Source of the DNA: Siderastrea radians
Lineage: Eukaryota; Cnidaria; Anthozoa; Scleractinia; Rhizangiidae
NCBI GenBank assembly: GCA_964017195.1
Contig: OZ024888.1
Span: forward strand, 11,479,701-11,543,700
DNA length: 64,000 bases
Reading direction: 5' to 3'
Both the position numbers and the translations under genes were made by a program. Positions 1-12,600 of the stretch are shown piece by piece (the first letter of the stretch is position 1; each line of letters opens with the position of its first letter). Under the pieces are notes generated by a model that was not told the DNA's origin, searched no databases, and saw nothing but the letters and a program-made list of their open reading frames with translations.

Positions 1-646
1 CCTCATAATAAAATTACCGCAATATTTTTCCTCAAAAATTTACTCCATTGTAGAAACAGTGGAGGGGAAAATGCTACAGATAACTTGGTGGATAATACAC
101 CAAGTGGTACTCTAGTTATTGTCGATCCATTGTAATAGAGTGACACTGATAATCTGTTTTACATTTGATTGTTTTTTTCGGTCTTTCTTTTTCATGTGCT
201 CAAACTAAAATTGAAACTATTTGACTGCGACTTCCAGAAAATCGCAAAAATTAATTCCCAGCAAGAAAAACCAGTCTTTTCCAATCTGCAAAATTAAACT
301 CCAACAAAAATTTAATGCCACATGGTAGATTTATGGCTTCATTTTCACCTTTATTTCCAAGTGGAGGAGAAAAATCACAAACACCATAGGAGAGTACTGC
401 TCAATAGCTTTCATTTGAATTGTCAGTCTTGAGGATTTTTTCGTCACCCTCAAAATGTAAACTTGTACAGCACAATTCAAAGTGTACAGTAAGCATGTAG
501 CACCCCAGGAAAGTACTGCTTAATAGCTTTCAATTGAATGGTCAGGAATTCTTCAACAGGTCTGTATGTAGTTGGAACTGTGCTCTTTGAAAATCATTGA
601 GTAGTAACATTTATCTGGTTATAAAATTGTTCTTTCCCACTTCTAG
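1..646. other. SMG8 intron sequence with diverged minisatellite-like repeat
   Basis: No coding exon was recognised here. Positions 377-545 hold two diverged units containing AAGTACTGCT.AATAGCTTTC followed by TTGAAT.GTCA. Related sequence recurs at about 10990-11268, so this is a dispersed repeat. The rest is AT-rich and unremarkable. Confidence 0.5.
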
Positions 647-3600
647 CGTGTTCCTTTTATGGACCCATCGCAAGTGGTAAGCTAAAAAATTTCTTTAGTT
701 CAATGAGTATGACTACATTAGCCGTGGTTTTGATTTATGTACAGTGTATTCAATTACTATCCTGTGCAGCTGAGAGAACAATTGAGGAGATAATATGTTT
801 TGTGACTGAGCATCTCATTCCACACTACCTGACTAAGTACTCTTCACTGATCCATGCAGAAAAATGGTATTGTTAGCTGAATATTATGAAAGTCCTATTG
901 GCAGTGGCTTCTAAGCTTCAAATTTCAAGCATTAAAAGGTTGGGGTCAGGATAACCTGCACTTCTTTTGTCACAATAAGCTTCCTTCCTCCCTTCCTTCC
1001 TTCCTCCCTCCCTCCCTCCCTCCCTCCCTTCCTTCCTTCCTTCCTTCCTTCCTTCCTTCCTTCCTTCCTTCCTTCCTTCCTTCCTTCCTTCCTTCCTTCC
1101 TTCCTTCCTTCCTTCCTTCCTTCCTTCCTTCCTTTCTTTCTTCCTTCCTTCCTGCCTTTCTTCATTCCTTCCAGTTCCCTCCTCCCTCCCTCCCTCCCTC
1201 CTTCCTTCCCTCCCTTCCTTCCTTCCTTCCTTCCTCCCTTGCTTCTTTCCTTCCTTCCTTCCTTCCTTTCTTTCTTCCTTCCTTCCTTCCTTCCTTCCTT
1301 CCTTCCTTCCTTCCTTCCTTTGTTTGTCTAGCTTATTTATTTGTTTGTTGTTTGTTCATTTAGCTTATTTATTAAGTAATTTGTTTATTTATTTATTTCA
1401 ATCTCAGTCTGGAAAGAACCAAGATACCTATGCAAGCAGAACTAAAGGAAAGCAACAAGTAAGTCAGTGATGCCACAGAGATGCAGGTGTTGGCAAAATA
1501 ACAAGCTCCTACCACATAACCAGGGCTGTTGCAGCTATTTTCAATTGTCCATTAAGTTCATTAATACTTTCAGAATTTGATGTTAACTTTGTTTCCTATG
1601 TTCATTGCACATTAGACCACAACTCCACAGAAGAAACTTCAGCATGCCGTAGAGGATCAGTTGTACAGTATCATGAGAAAGGCAAGGCTTCTTGGCAGCC
1701 TGAGGTGAGATACAAACACATTCAGCCTTGAGTGAGGTGTCAGGGATGTCGCACATTTTCAAGTAAATTATTTTATGTGGGTCTGGAATGGGCTACAGAG
1801 AATTAACGCTGTAAATGGTTTGAAACCAGGAGTCATATCATATGTCGGTAAATTATGATCGTCCGGGTGAGTGTAGTCCTGAGAAGGACTGTTTGTGATG
1901 ACATTGACTGACATTTCGACAACCTTAGCGGAAGTCATCATCAGAGTCAGCATAGATTAATCTGTTTTTAAAACTGCAGGCTGGCAAATAAAACGGCATA
2001 TAAATGTACAATGTACACTGTCTCTTTGTCTTATCAGGAAGTGGAATCGTAGCATTTCCCTTTCTTTTTTTTTCTTTTTCTTTTTTTTTTACAGTTCCAG
2101 CTCCCTGTTTACAGTAAACTCAAGCCACGCCTTTGTTCATGTGCAGCCGTGTTCAACAGCTTTTGATCCTATCACAGTTCTGCTCAACACACTGGCCAAA
2201 CCAGCCATCAACACACAATGGGGTATGGTGGCTTAAGTTGTAGACCATCCTTAAAATGTTTAGGACAGTTGTCCATTATGCAATGTGACCCCTTTTCAAA
2301 ATCAAGATTCAAGTCCTCGAAAGTCCTTGAAAAGCGTTTCTCTCCTTAAAAAGTTCTAGGCTTGAAATTTGTTGTTATAGTTTTGAAGAAGCAAAGTTTT
2401 TGCACAAGTGAAATGTTGACGGAAAATTCTGCAAACGGTCATGTCGAGATTTGAATTATAGTTCAAATTTCACCTGTGACAGTTCTTCCAGTTTGATTGA
2501 CAAAGTTGAAAGGTAGCGATCACGAAGTAGCGAAAAGCATCAGAACGTTGTTCACTTTTTTGACTACTCTGTAAGTGGCAATGGCCTTGGCACTGTCCTA
2601 TAATCACCTTATTCTAGGGTGCTTTTTCCCCCCGGAATATTATATAATAATACAAGAGATAGACAGCTGCGATATTCTTCTGGTATTTCTACGCTGAAAA
2701 AGACCAGACGGCAAAAATTCAGGCTTTTTTGGGATATGCAGTTCAACAAACGTGACAGCCAAAAACTTCTAGAAAGTAATCTGCAAAGTTGAATTACTTT
2801 AAGGCTGTGTTTACACTCGGTCTCCTTAGGGTCTCTCAGATCGTAACATACTTTTCTTTATCTGTCTTACAGTTGAATCAAGTCCGCTGTTGAAAAACAG
2901 TAAATTCCTTAAAAGAGAGGTGGTGCAGCCAGGAGGGGACAGTGAGGAGCTGAAATCTGCAGAGGGGGAGGGAGTATTGTTCAAAGATTACCTCAAGCAG
3001 CAGATTGATCACTTGATGACCGGAGATGCTGGGCGTGACGGAGTAGCTGAGGGCCGCAGAGGAACACATGTCGAGGTACACGCCAGGTTTTATAGCCTTT
3101 TGCAGCCTCCTTTTTAGTAGGCAGCATGGCCGAGTGGTTTAGGGCGCTGTATTTCAACTCGGTCGCCCCGGGTTCAATTCCCGCTCTGGCCAATAGCTGG
3201 AGTTGTTCTCGGTAGTCCCGAGTTCAACTCCTCGGCTATTCTTGCACATAGCCAACTGGTTTGCCTCCGACCAGTTGGGATTCTTACTTGTTATGTTTAT
3301 TTGAAATATTTGTTTCTGTCTTTATTTGTGGGCCACAACGTAACCCACTGGGCCACCAGTAATAGTGTTATCTCCTGCTCTGTGGAGTTCCGGTTTTTGA
3401 AACATGATAACTGTTGGTAAGATGAACGTTTATTTGTTTGTCTCACGATGGAATCGCTTAGAGTTGTTGATCGCGACGTTTCGACTGCAATACTGCTAGT
3501 CTTCATCAGGCGATGAGGTCGATTGTAAACGTGTCGCTATTTGTAGCATGATGGTTCACTGCTATTGGTGCATTTCGATCCTCATTATTATTCCGACAAT

Positions 3601-6600
3601 TAGATGTTGTTCCCTCACAGGTCCGCTTTGTGGTTGGCGGGCTGTTGTGCTTTCTGATCGTAGGTATCCAAGCTTCAGGAATTTCGATTCCACTATCTCT
3701 ATTGATGTTATTAGGATGGAGTCTTATATGGATAGCCTCTTTAACCCTACGTGTGTACCAGTGAGGGTCACGATCAATAAATTTAACTCTTACACCACGA
3801 TGAACAGTAAACACGTCTTTAATGATAACTGTTTATCTACATGTACTTATTACCATGATGGAGACGCGGTAGCGTGGGACTTTCGATTTGGCGATTGTGA
3901 AATGAGAAGTTTAGTAGTTTTAAGGCTTGGTCTCTGCATTGTAGCATGTTGTTTGTTCCTTAGACAAGAAATTTTGCTTCACACAGTTTCTCTCCACCCA
4001 GGTGGATAACTAACAGGTGTATTCCCTATGTTGTTAGGGAATCGTAATGGAAACGTAAGCGCCAGCCTTGATGAGCCTCATGGCTCGTTCAGTAGAGTGG
4101 ATTGGACACATGACTTTATGTTTTTACTTACTACGATGATGCTCTGTTACGTTTCGGAAACCAGTCTTTGGAAACAATAACGCGACCAACGTAACTAGTT
4201 AGTCAGTCAAATAACAGGAGATTCAACGCTATCAACTGATAAACTGATAGTACTTCTATCAGAATTCGCAGTTCCTTTGACTTTGAAGTTAAAATGACTT
4301 TTGCTAAGGTTGTCACAAACGACAGTTTCCTAAAGGGCTTCTTTTGCTCAAATTTTACAACCGATAGATATGACTCAACACCATCAATGGATGACAGTCT
4401 TTCGTTTGACATGCCTCTGAAGCTGACTGCCCGCTGAGGTTGTTGAAATATCACTCACTAGTGTAAGTCTGTTAAAGTTTGACTCTTACCCGGTGGACAG
4501 TCGCACAAGACAAACTAAATTAATGTGTCTGTTCTTACTTGCAGGTTCCTTCATGCCGCTTGTGGGCTCGAGTGTCTCTCGCGCTGTTCGAGTTTTTCAT
4601 GACTCCCAAAAGTGACCTGATTGCTCCTCTCACTGCAATGGCGTCTCACCTGGATCTCGACATGAAGTTCTCAGAAGCGTAAGTATTTAGTTTCAGGAAG
4701 AAGCCGTCTGCCGGGCTTGGTAAAAAGAACAAGACGGCTGACTTAAGTCTTAAGGAAGCAAACGATGTGAGTTCATTCAACCGGTTTAAAACCTGATGAA
4801 AGGTGGCGCTAGAGTTTTTGAAAACTACTCGTTTCAAATAGATGTAAACTGTTTCAAAACTGATATGCGTTTGAAAAAGGAAACTAAGTCAGCCAAGCAA
4901 TAGTTTCGTTCTTATGCTCTTGCAAAAAAAAAAAAAAAAATGTCAAAGCGGACAATATGGACTTAGCAGAGGGTATTCCTTTCGAACACCCCTCAGGGAA
5001 CAGGCTGAAAACGTAAAGACGTAAAAAGCAGATTTCAGGCTGGGAACGTAAAAATGCAAAGGACAAAAAAAAGTACTAAAATGCATGACGGAGGTGCAGA
5101 GCCAATCTTTTTTCCAATTTGGGGGGGTAGGGTACTTTTACTGTAACAGATACCTTTCAATTGTATTTCTAAGTTGTTTTCCTTTTTTGTTTTGTTTTTT
5201 CTTTTCTATTCAGGCGCTGTCGGAAGGCGATACCAGTTGCAACCAGTGCCTACTTAGAGAACTTACCATCGCACTACACCCAGAATGTGCATTTGAATCA
5301 GGTTAGCGCCTTTTTTTATCACTGGACCGGAAGGTTAAGCTCTTAGTTCATGCGAATCTCGTCTCAAATCCCTGTCCAGTTCATAAAAAGCGCTCTTTTC
5401 CGTTTAGGAACGTGCGCTTTTCCGTTTAGAAACATGTGCATTTCTGTTTAGAAACACGCGCATTTCTGGTCAGAAATTTACACTTTTCTGTTAAGAATCG
5501 TGCTTTCTTCTGTTTAGACACGTGCGCTTTTCTGTTTAGAAACGCGTGTTTTTCTTTTAGAAGCGTGCGCATTTCTGTTTATTTCCTACTAAGAGAGGTC
5601 CACCCTTACTACCAAGAAAACTGCTCGCAGGCTGGGTCTTATTATAATGTTAATGGTAATACTTTCTCAAAGGAACATGTTGAAGTGTGCTCTGCAATTT
5701 AACCCCGAATTTTGCCTTTTGCTTTCATCTTCAGCTTTCTCAAGCCCTACGCGTGTTTTCTTTGCACGCTCGCGGACCTGCATTCGAGCATTACGCTGCC
5801 CAGTTTCAGGACGAGTGTAATAAGGTTTGTTGCGTGACGAGTAACGCACTCTCTTTAGCTAAGATCGTATCCATGTATCCGTCATTATTTAAGTTTCTAC
5901 CCCACATACTTACCAGTTTCGGTGACGCTCTAAAGGAATGAAAGGTGCATGCATCCTTTTGAAACTTCCCCGGGCTAGGTTATTTAGAACAGATGGTAGA
6001 AGTATTGTTTTCAGTCAGAATGTTGTTTTAATCATTCCGCTCTCGATAGCAGAATGGGTGTAAGGTAGGTCAAGTGCTTCCGACCACGTAGGTGTCCTGC
6101 TGGACATTTTGATAAAAGCAGGTGTCCTCCGGATCCCTACTTTTATCACGATTTTTTTATTTTTAATTAATTAAGTATTTTACAATACTATACAGTTTTG
6201 ACATTACATGTTTAAATTACAGTAGCAATTACACATTGAAGAAAAAAAGGAAAGAATTTCCAGCTCAGCTGTAACAGATACACGACACAACGATTATGCG
6301 GAGGTTTAATACAGCGAAAAAAAGACACGGAAGGTACAAACTGAAAATAGGGAACATTAGCACGAATGGTGAGAAATCGTGATTCCCATATAGGTATGGA
6401 TGAGTGTGACGTGATATCCAGCATTACGCTTATTTGAAAAAAATTACAATAATAATAAAAGGAGCAAGGATGAAAACCAACAACTCAACGTCAACGTACA
6501 TATAGCGTCAATCCCCGGGTTCGAACCCAGGCCACACCAGTGGGAGGCGATTGCTTTCATAACTGCATCATCTCTGCTTTCCGGCAGAACGATAAAAAAA

Positions 6601-9600
6601 AATTCTATTTCGAGAGCCGAGAGCGCTATAACTGCTGACGCATCAGACTAGATAACGATTCCATCCCAAACAGATGCACCTACAAAGCATTGGAGGCTGG
6701 GGCATGAGTAACACGTCTAGTTGCTTACAAGTGTTCCTAGCCATGCAGGCCTTCTTTCGCCCGATTTTGCTTTAGAAAGAATCAATTTGAAAAAGTTTAT
6801 TTGCTTTATAGGTATGGATGAACGGAAGACAACTTTGTGAGGAGCGCAGTTTGACTGGACGCCATTGTGTCTACCCGGTGAGTTGATCAATATCAGTTTC
6901 ATGCTTGAAATATAAACTCTCGTTACTTCATGCGGTGCAACCTAATTAAGACGGACATTTGACTAGCAAAAGACAGATCGAAACGTACCAATCACGTTTT
7001 ATAGTCTTCACAGCCAATAACATCACGGCTTAACTGACAGACGGCCAATAACATCACGAGTTTGTCGACCAATCAGAACAACGACTAGAGACTTATAACA
7101 TCTACTGACGATTCACTATTCACTTGACTATGATGTTGACTTCCGCTCAGGTTGTCGAAGTGTCAGTCACAAACAGTCCGTCTCAGGACTACATTCACCC
7201 GGACGATCATACTTTACCGACGTATGTTAACTAGTACAAGCTGGCACCCGTGAAGAATTCACCAATTTGCACTGATAAGCGATTGAAATTAGTCACACAT
7301 CAACTGACATGGCGCGGTGTTCGCTTAGTGAGAGAAACGTGCGGCTTTTCTGGAAATTCTCCAAGGTGGATCTTTTCGATTTAAAACCAAATTGCGCACA
7401 TCTTTGCCAAGAAACTAAAGAAATGGTGTGGTTTTGGCTTTTTGTAACTAAGCCTTTTTCCATAATGGGTGGACAACAGTTCTCTCATCACGTATTAATA
7501 TATGTATAGATTAGTCCTTCCTCGGTAACAAGTCGCCTCTGGGGATTTGTGTTGGATTATTTTGCAACTCTTTTGACAGTCTTTTTGTTCCAGGGTTCCT
7601 AACAAAACCAGTGTTTTTCTATAAGCACCAAACAAGCTACAAACTCAGACAAAACTGGTGAGACACCGGAATGAGTGAGAGATTCTGATCGTGAAAATAC
7701 TTGCGGGAGCAATTCTCCCCCTCCCCCTTACCAACGTTGTTTTTGCGGAAAAAAAAAAGCTGATGACTTGTCAGTCCTCTTAAACAACATTGAGTGACGG
7801 GAGGGGGGTGGGAAAGCATTTTGCGATCAGTGCAGGAAAATTGGGAAAGGCACACGTTAGTTGTCTTGTCACAATTGTCTGCACTATGTCTGTCTAATAT
7901 TGTATTTCAAGAAAGGTTTTGTTGCTGACAACATAGTGCGTACTCATCGACAAACGCTCATGCTTTGAAGACAAGAGTTTTTTATTAAACGAATGACGTC
8001 TCAAGGTACTGAAAATTTCTACGAGTTTCGCCAAAAACTGCCATTGTTCGTCAGAACTACGGGAAAGGAGAAAAAGGTTCACTTCTCAACAAATTTTTCG
8101 AAAGTACAAATCAGTGAAATTCTTCCGTGTATGCTCCATTTTGCCGATCCGCGTATCAGTGAAATTAGTCCGTGAGTGCTCCAGTTACCGATCCGTATGG
8201 CAAAATTTGGACCGCTTAGGGAATCAATCTGAATTCTCTCTTTCATCTTAGACTAGTTCAGTTATATAATAGATCGATGAATAAAATCTTTGGGCCGATT
8301 ATTTAAACAAAGTCTAACTTACACCGTGGTTTAAGGCAACAAATAAACCCCTACATCTGTTTACAAGTGGGTTATTTATAAGAAATAAATGCTGTCGTAG
8401 TCTATGCTACATGCCTGCTTGACATTTATTATGGCGAAGAAGGCTTACATATTTGGATATGCCAGATTGAAATCAATTTAGACTGCGGTTTTGTTAAACC
8501 TTGTCTAAACTTTGTTTAAATAACCGGCCCTTTGAGTCTACCAAACTGAATTAAGTTTTTCATGCTTTAAGATACCAGAGTGTTCTGTTTACATTGACCG
8601 TTGTTTACTGTTTACCTAGCTTAGTTTCACTGTCACTGATCCAAGCACAAATCGGTGAAATTTAGTTTTCCCTGTTTTCAATGAATGTCGAAAGTGGCCT
8701 CTTATGGAACCGACCAACCGTAGACCACTAATTCCTCCATTTCTTGCTCCAGTACCACCGAGTTCCTGCGGACGGAGAGCTTCCCTCAGACCCAGTCTCT
8801 GACGAGTCTAAAGAGCTGGGAGTCACTCCGTGTAAGCCTCACTCAAGTCGCATCACCAGTCTTTGCGCATGCAACTGTGGAAGAACACAGGACCACAGGG
8901 AAGATCCTTTTGATCTTAAGGTAGATAATCTAAATCTGTCATTGGCGAACACAATTATTATTGTTCAGCATAATAAACTGAACCAAGGGAAACAACTGCT
9001 CGACTGCAGCGTTAACCCTTTAAGCCCCAAGAATGACAAGCATCTAATCATGAGCTATAGGAAACATGGAGTTCGAATCGAAAGTTGTTTCAAGGAAACA
9101 GCGCTGAAAGATGTAGAGACTCCAATAAAATTATCACCTTACCGTTAGTTCTGTTGTTCTGAGTCTTTGATTTCTACATCATCTTCTGCAAATATCCCTA
9201 TTTCTCCCCGATTCTCTCAGCGGCTGAGTTCGATGGTAGATGCTTAAACCGCCCGCCATTTTGAAATTCACTCAGTCCCAGTTCTACTCAGCTTACCAAA
9301 AACCCCTAAAGCGAGTGGGTAGGCTATCTTTGCCAGGCTATCGTCACGAGCTCGTAAGAACATTGCACGACGGACTTCCATATATGGAAGGTCGTCGTGC
9401 AACGGATTAAAATTTGCAATTCAAATTAGGTTCTATCTTGGTTCTTCTTTCAGGGGTTTTCTCGGAGATTCAAAAAGTAGAATCAAATTGCGAAACTTAA
9501 ATTCATTTTTAGTTGAAAACCAGATCGCATCAGTGGCCAGTTCTTTCGTATTTGATTATTAACTTTAGTTTACGCTTACAGTTTGAAGGAGATATTTACT

Positions 9601-12600
9601 TTCGGGTTTATTTCCCGTTTTCGAAACGTATCCAGCTTGTGTACTCGCTGATCAAAACCTCAACGTCCATTTTATATTGCGAGAATTATTTTGCGTTGTC
9701 GAGAAGGAAAACTGTTCCGATCAGCCGGGAAATCATGGAATTAGTGTGGACAAAGCCTACAAACACTTTATTTTCATGTTAAGGTCGAGGAACATTGCCA
9801 GAGACATAAACAAAAACAATTCTGGAAGTCTTTTAAGAGCCGCTTTCCCGAGAATGATTGCAGCGAAGAAACGACGGGTTAACTACGAGGGAGGAAAAAC
9901 AATTGCCCCAGCTAAGACAATTCACGTACCTAATATCAGCAGTTGCAAGAACAGATGGTTTCAGTGAAACTGTCTGTTCGGATAGCCTGCATTACAAGAC
10001 CTTACAAGCGTTTATTTAGCCAAGCGCGGAGAGCGAGACGAAACAAAATATTCGCTTTCGGCGCTCGGCTATAAAATAATGCTTCTTCTGTTTTCGTCCC
10101 CGGAATGTAATCTTCGACTTGTGTTCTATGGTAAAATTAATGCTTTTTGTTCTCGGCCAAACAAATACATGTATGCTGTATGTTGTTTTTGTGACTGCTA
10201 GCTTCTTCGGGGAGACAACAGCTGCTCCGAATTTCGGCAAATGCAATATAATACTGTTCCCTAAAAGTTTCCCAGAAAAGACCCGACAAGAAAATTTTAT
10301 TTCCGTTTCCGACTCTTGCCTTGTGGGGAGAGTCGACTTTTTCTCACATATGTTTGCTAGCAGGGGACTGGAAAGTTATTTTTGTTCTTACCAGCTAAAG
10401 ACGAATTTGAAAAACAATAGCAATTGTCTTTTCGGCCCTACGATTGGCTAATGGCACAAATCTCCTAGCAACGGCCCAAGTGCTTCTTACCCAGTGGCTT
10501 CACAGGAGAGGTTTATTTCCAGTTAGCTGGGTAGAACTGGGACTGAGGGAATTTCAAAATGGCGGGCGGTTTAAGCATCTACCATCGAACTCAGCAGAGA
10601 ATCGGGGAGAAACAGGGATATTTGCAAAAGATGATGTAGAAATCAAAGACACAGAACAACAGAACTAACGGTAACGTGATAATTTTATTGAAGCTTCGAC
10701 GTCTTTCAGCGCTGTTTCCTTGAAACAACTTTCGATTCGAACTCCATGTTTCCTATAGCTCATGATCTAATTTCTCCTTACAATATAACTAGTTGATCAA
10801 ATATACAGGTCGTGAGAATAAAGAAAATGATCACCAGAGATGAAATGTGTTGATGTATAATCAAATTCTCCCAACTAATAACATAAGAAATATATGGAGA
10901 ACAGTGAGGAGAATATGCATTTGGATATTGGGGCTTAAAGGGTTAAAATGAATGATTGATCCGTGGACCCCAAAGCTATGAAAACCTCTGTACTTAATAA
11001 GCTGTACCACAGAAAAGTACTAATCATTAGCTTTTACTTGACTTGTCACCTTTTTAGGATTCCATTTACAGGCTCATAAGTTAGACAAAAACGTAGTACA
11101 GTTTCATCGACGGTATCACAGGAAAGAACTGCTCAAAAGCATTTTATTCTATGCGCTTTAGGATTTCATTCGCGGAGTTAAAAGTTATAACCTTGTTGCC
11201 TGCAGCGTGATAAACAGCATCACAGAAACGTTTTGCTTCGTACCTGCCATTTGAATTGTCAAACTTCAGGGCCCGGATTCACGAAGCCCCCCTAAGTTCA
11301 GATGTATCCTAAGTATTGTTTCCTAACAATAGCCTATTGCTGGAAAAGCAATAGGCTATTGTCAAAAAACGACACTTAGGGTGCATCTTAGGCTCCATGA
11401 ATCTAGCCCCAGGATTGGATTTGCAAAATCAAAATTGAGAACCAAGGTTACTTGGAATGTGTGGCTGGTGTACAGTAGGTCGAAGGTACCTTGGTACAGC
11501 GCATCAACATCAAAAACCTTTTGTTTTAATTTCAGGCGGCCAACTTTAACTTCTTTCAAACGCTGGAACAAAAGTGTTGCGCCTATCTTGTTCATCTGTT
11601 ACTTCCATTTCATCCCATCTCGTCATCTGCCAAAACTGTGAACCAACCCTCAAAGGGTCCGGCGGATGAAGCACCCCTCCTGGAAATGCCATCAGAGCTG
11701 GTATGTTCCGCAGGAGAGGAGGTGAAATCCGGGGGAGGCCGTGGCGATGAACACCATGGACACGAGGCATCTGACAGCGAGCAGTTGGTTTCTCCACTCG
11801 CCACCACTACTGCATCCATTCCTATTCCCAGCGCAGGCATTAGTAGCGGAGTAGACACAGTTGGTAGCCTTGGGCATAGTGTCAGTTCTACCTATGGCGC
11901 GAGTGGGTACCAGTCTACGCTCGATATGATGAGTCACGAAGGGTCTGAGTTCAGGAGCGTGACGTCAGAGTTCAAGAGTGTTGTTTCTGTAGGAATTCCT
12001 GGAGAGATTAGCTCGGCGGGATCCCAAGATGTATTGTCAACAGCAGGAACTGATCACACGCAACGTGCGGGTTCAGGGGAGAAACTTTCCTGGCAGCGCA
12101 ACGAGAAAGAGCAGGTCTTTTTAGAAACCATGCTGACCACCGTTTCCACTGTGGGAATGTTTCCTCGCTTCTCCTCCTGGTCGCTTTGCCGTCTGGGAAG
12201 TGCGAGCGGGTACAGTCCCGCAAAGGGCCTGGAGCAACCGGGTTTTTTCCCGAACAGTAACTTTTTGTTGGCTTGGGACATTCCGCTGTTGAGCGACAGC
12301 CATTCAGATTTGTCGAGCCAATTTGATGGGCAGGGAAAGCATTTTGGATCCAAGCAAATGACGGAAGAGGCGTGGCCCACTTTGAATGAACTTCCTTCCG
12401 CCGGAAGTAGTTTATCTTCACTTCCTCTACACCAGGCTTTGAGCTATGCTCGCCGTCAGTGTGTCGATTATAAAGGAAGTACACCGCCTTTGGTTTCTAA
12501 TGCCGCCACAGGAAAGGGCCCTTCAGGCGCCTCTCGACAGCGTGGGAGAGCGCCGCGTGAGGGATCAGTGCCGACAGTGAGGGCTTACATTGGAGAAGAG

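Noticed and set aside
932..1165. 77-codon minus-strand frame of Lys/Glu/Gly/Arg repeats
   Set aside because: It is a translation of the TTCC microsatellite.
3121..3192. tRNA gene
   Set aside because: A and B boxes are present, but the acceptor stem does not close and a SINE body follows.
6480..6580. tRNA gene on the minus strand
   Set aside because: B box is good, but the anticodon arm does not fold as a tRNA and the sequence continues into a SINE-type body.
12008..12484. 158-codon frame antisense to the large SMG8 exon
   Set aside because: A shadow of a GC-richer coding exon; no motif, and the sense frame matches SMG8.
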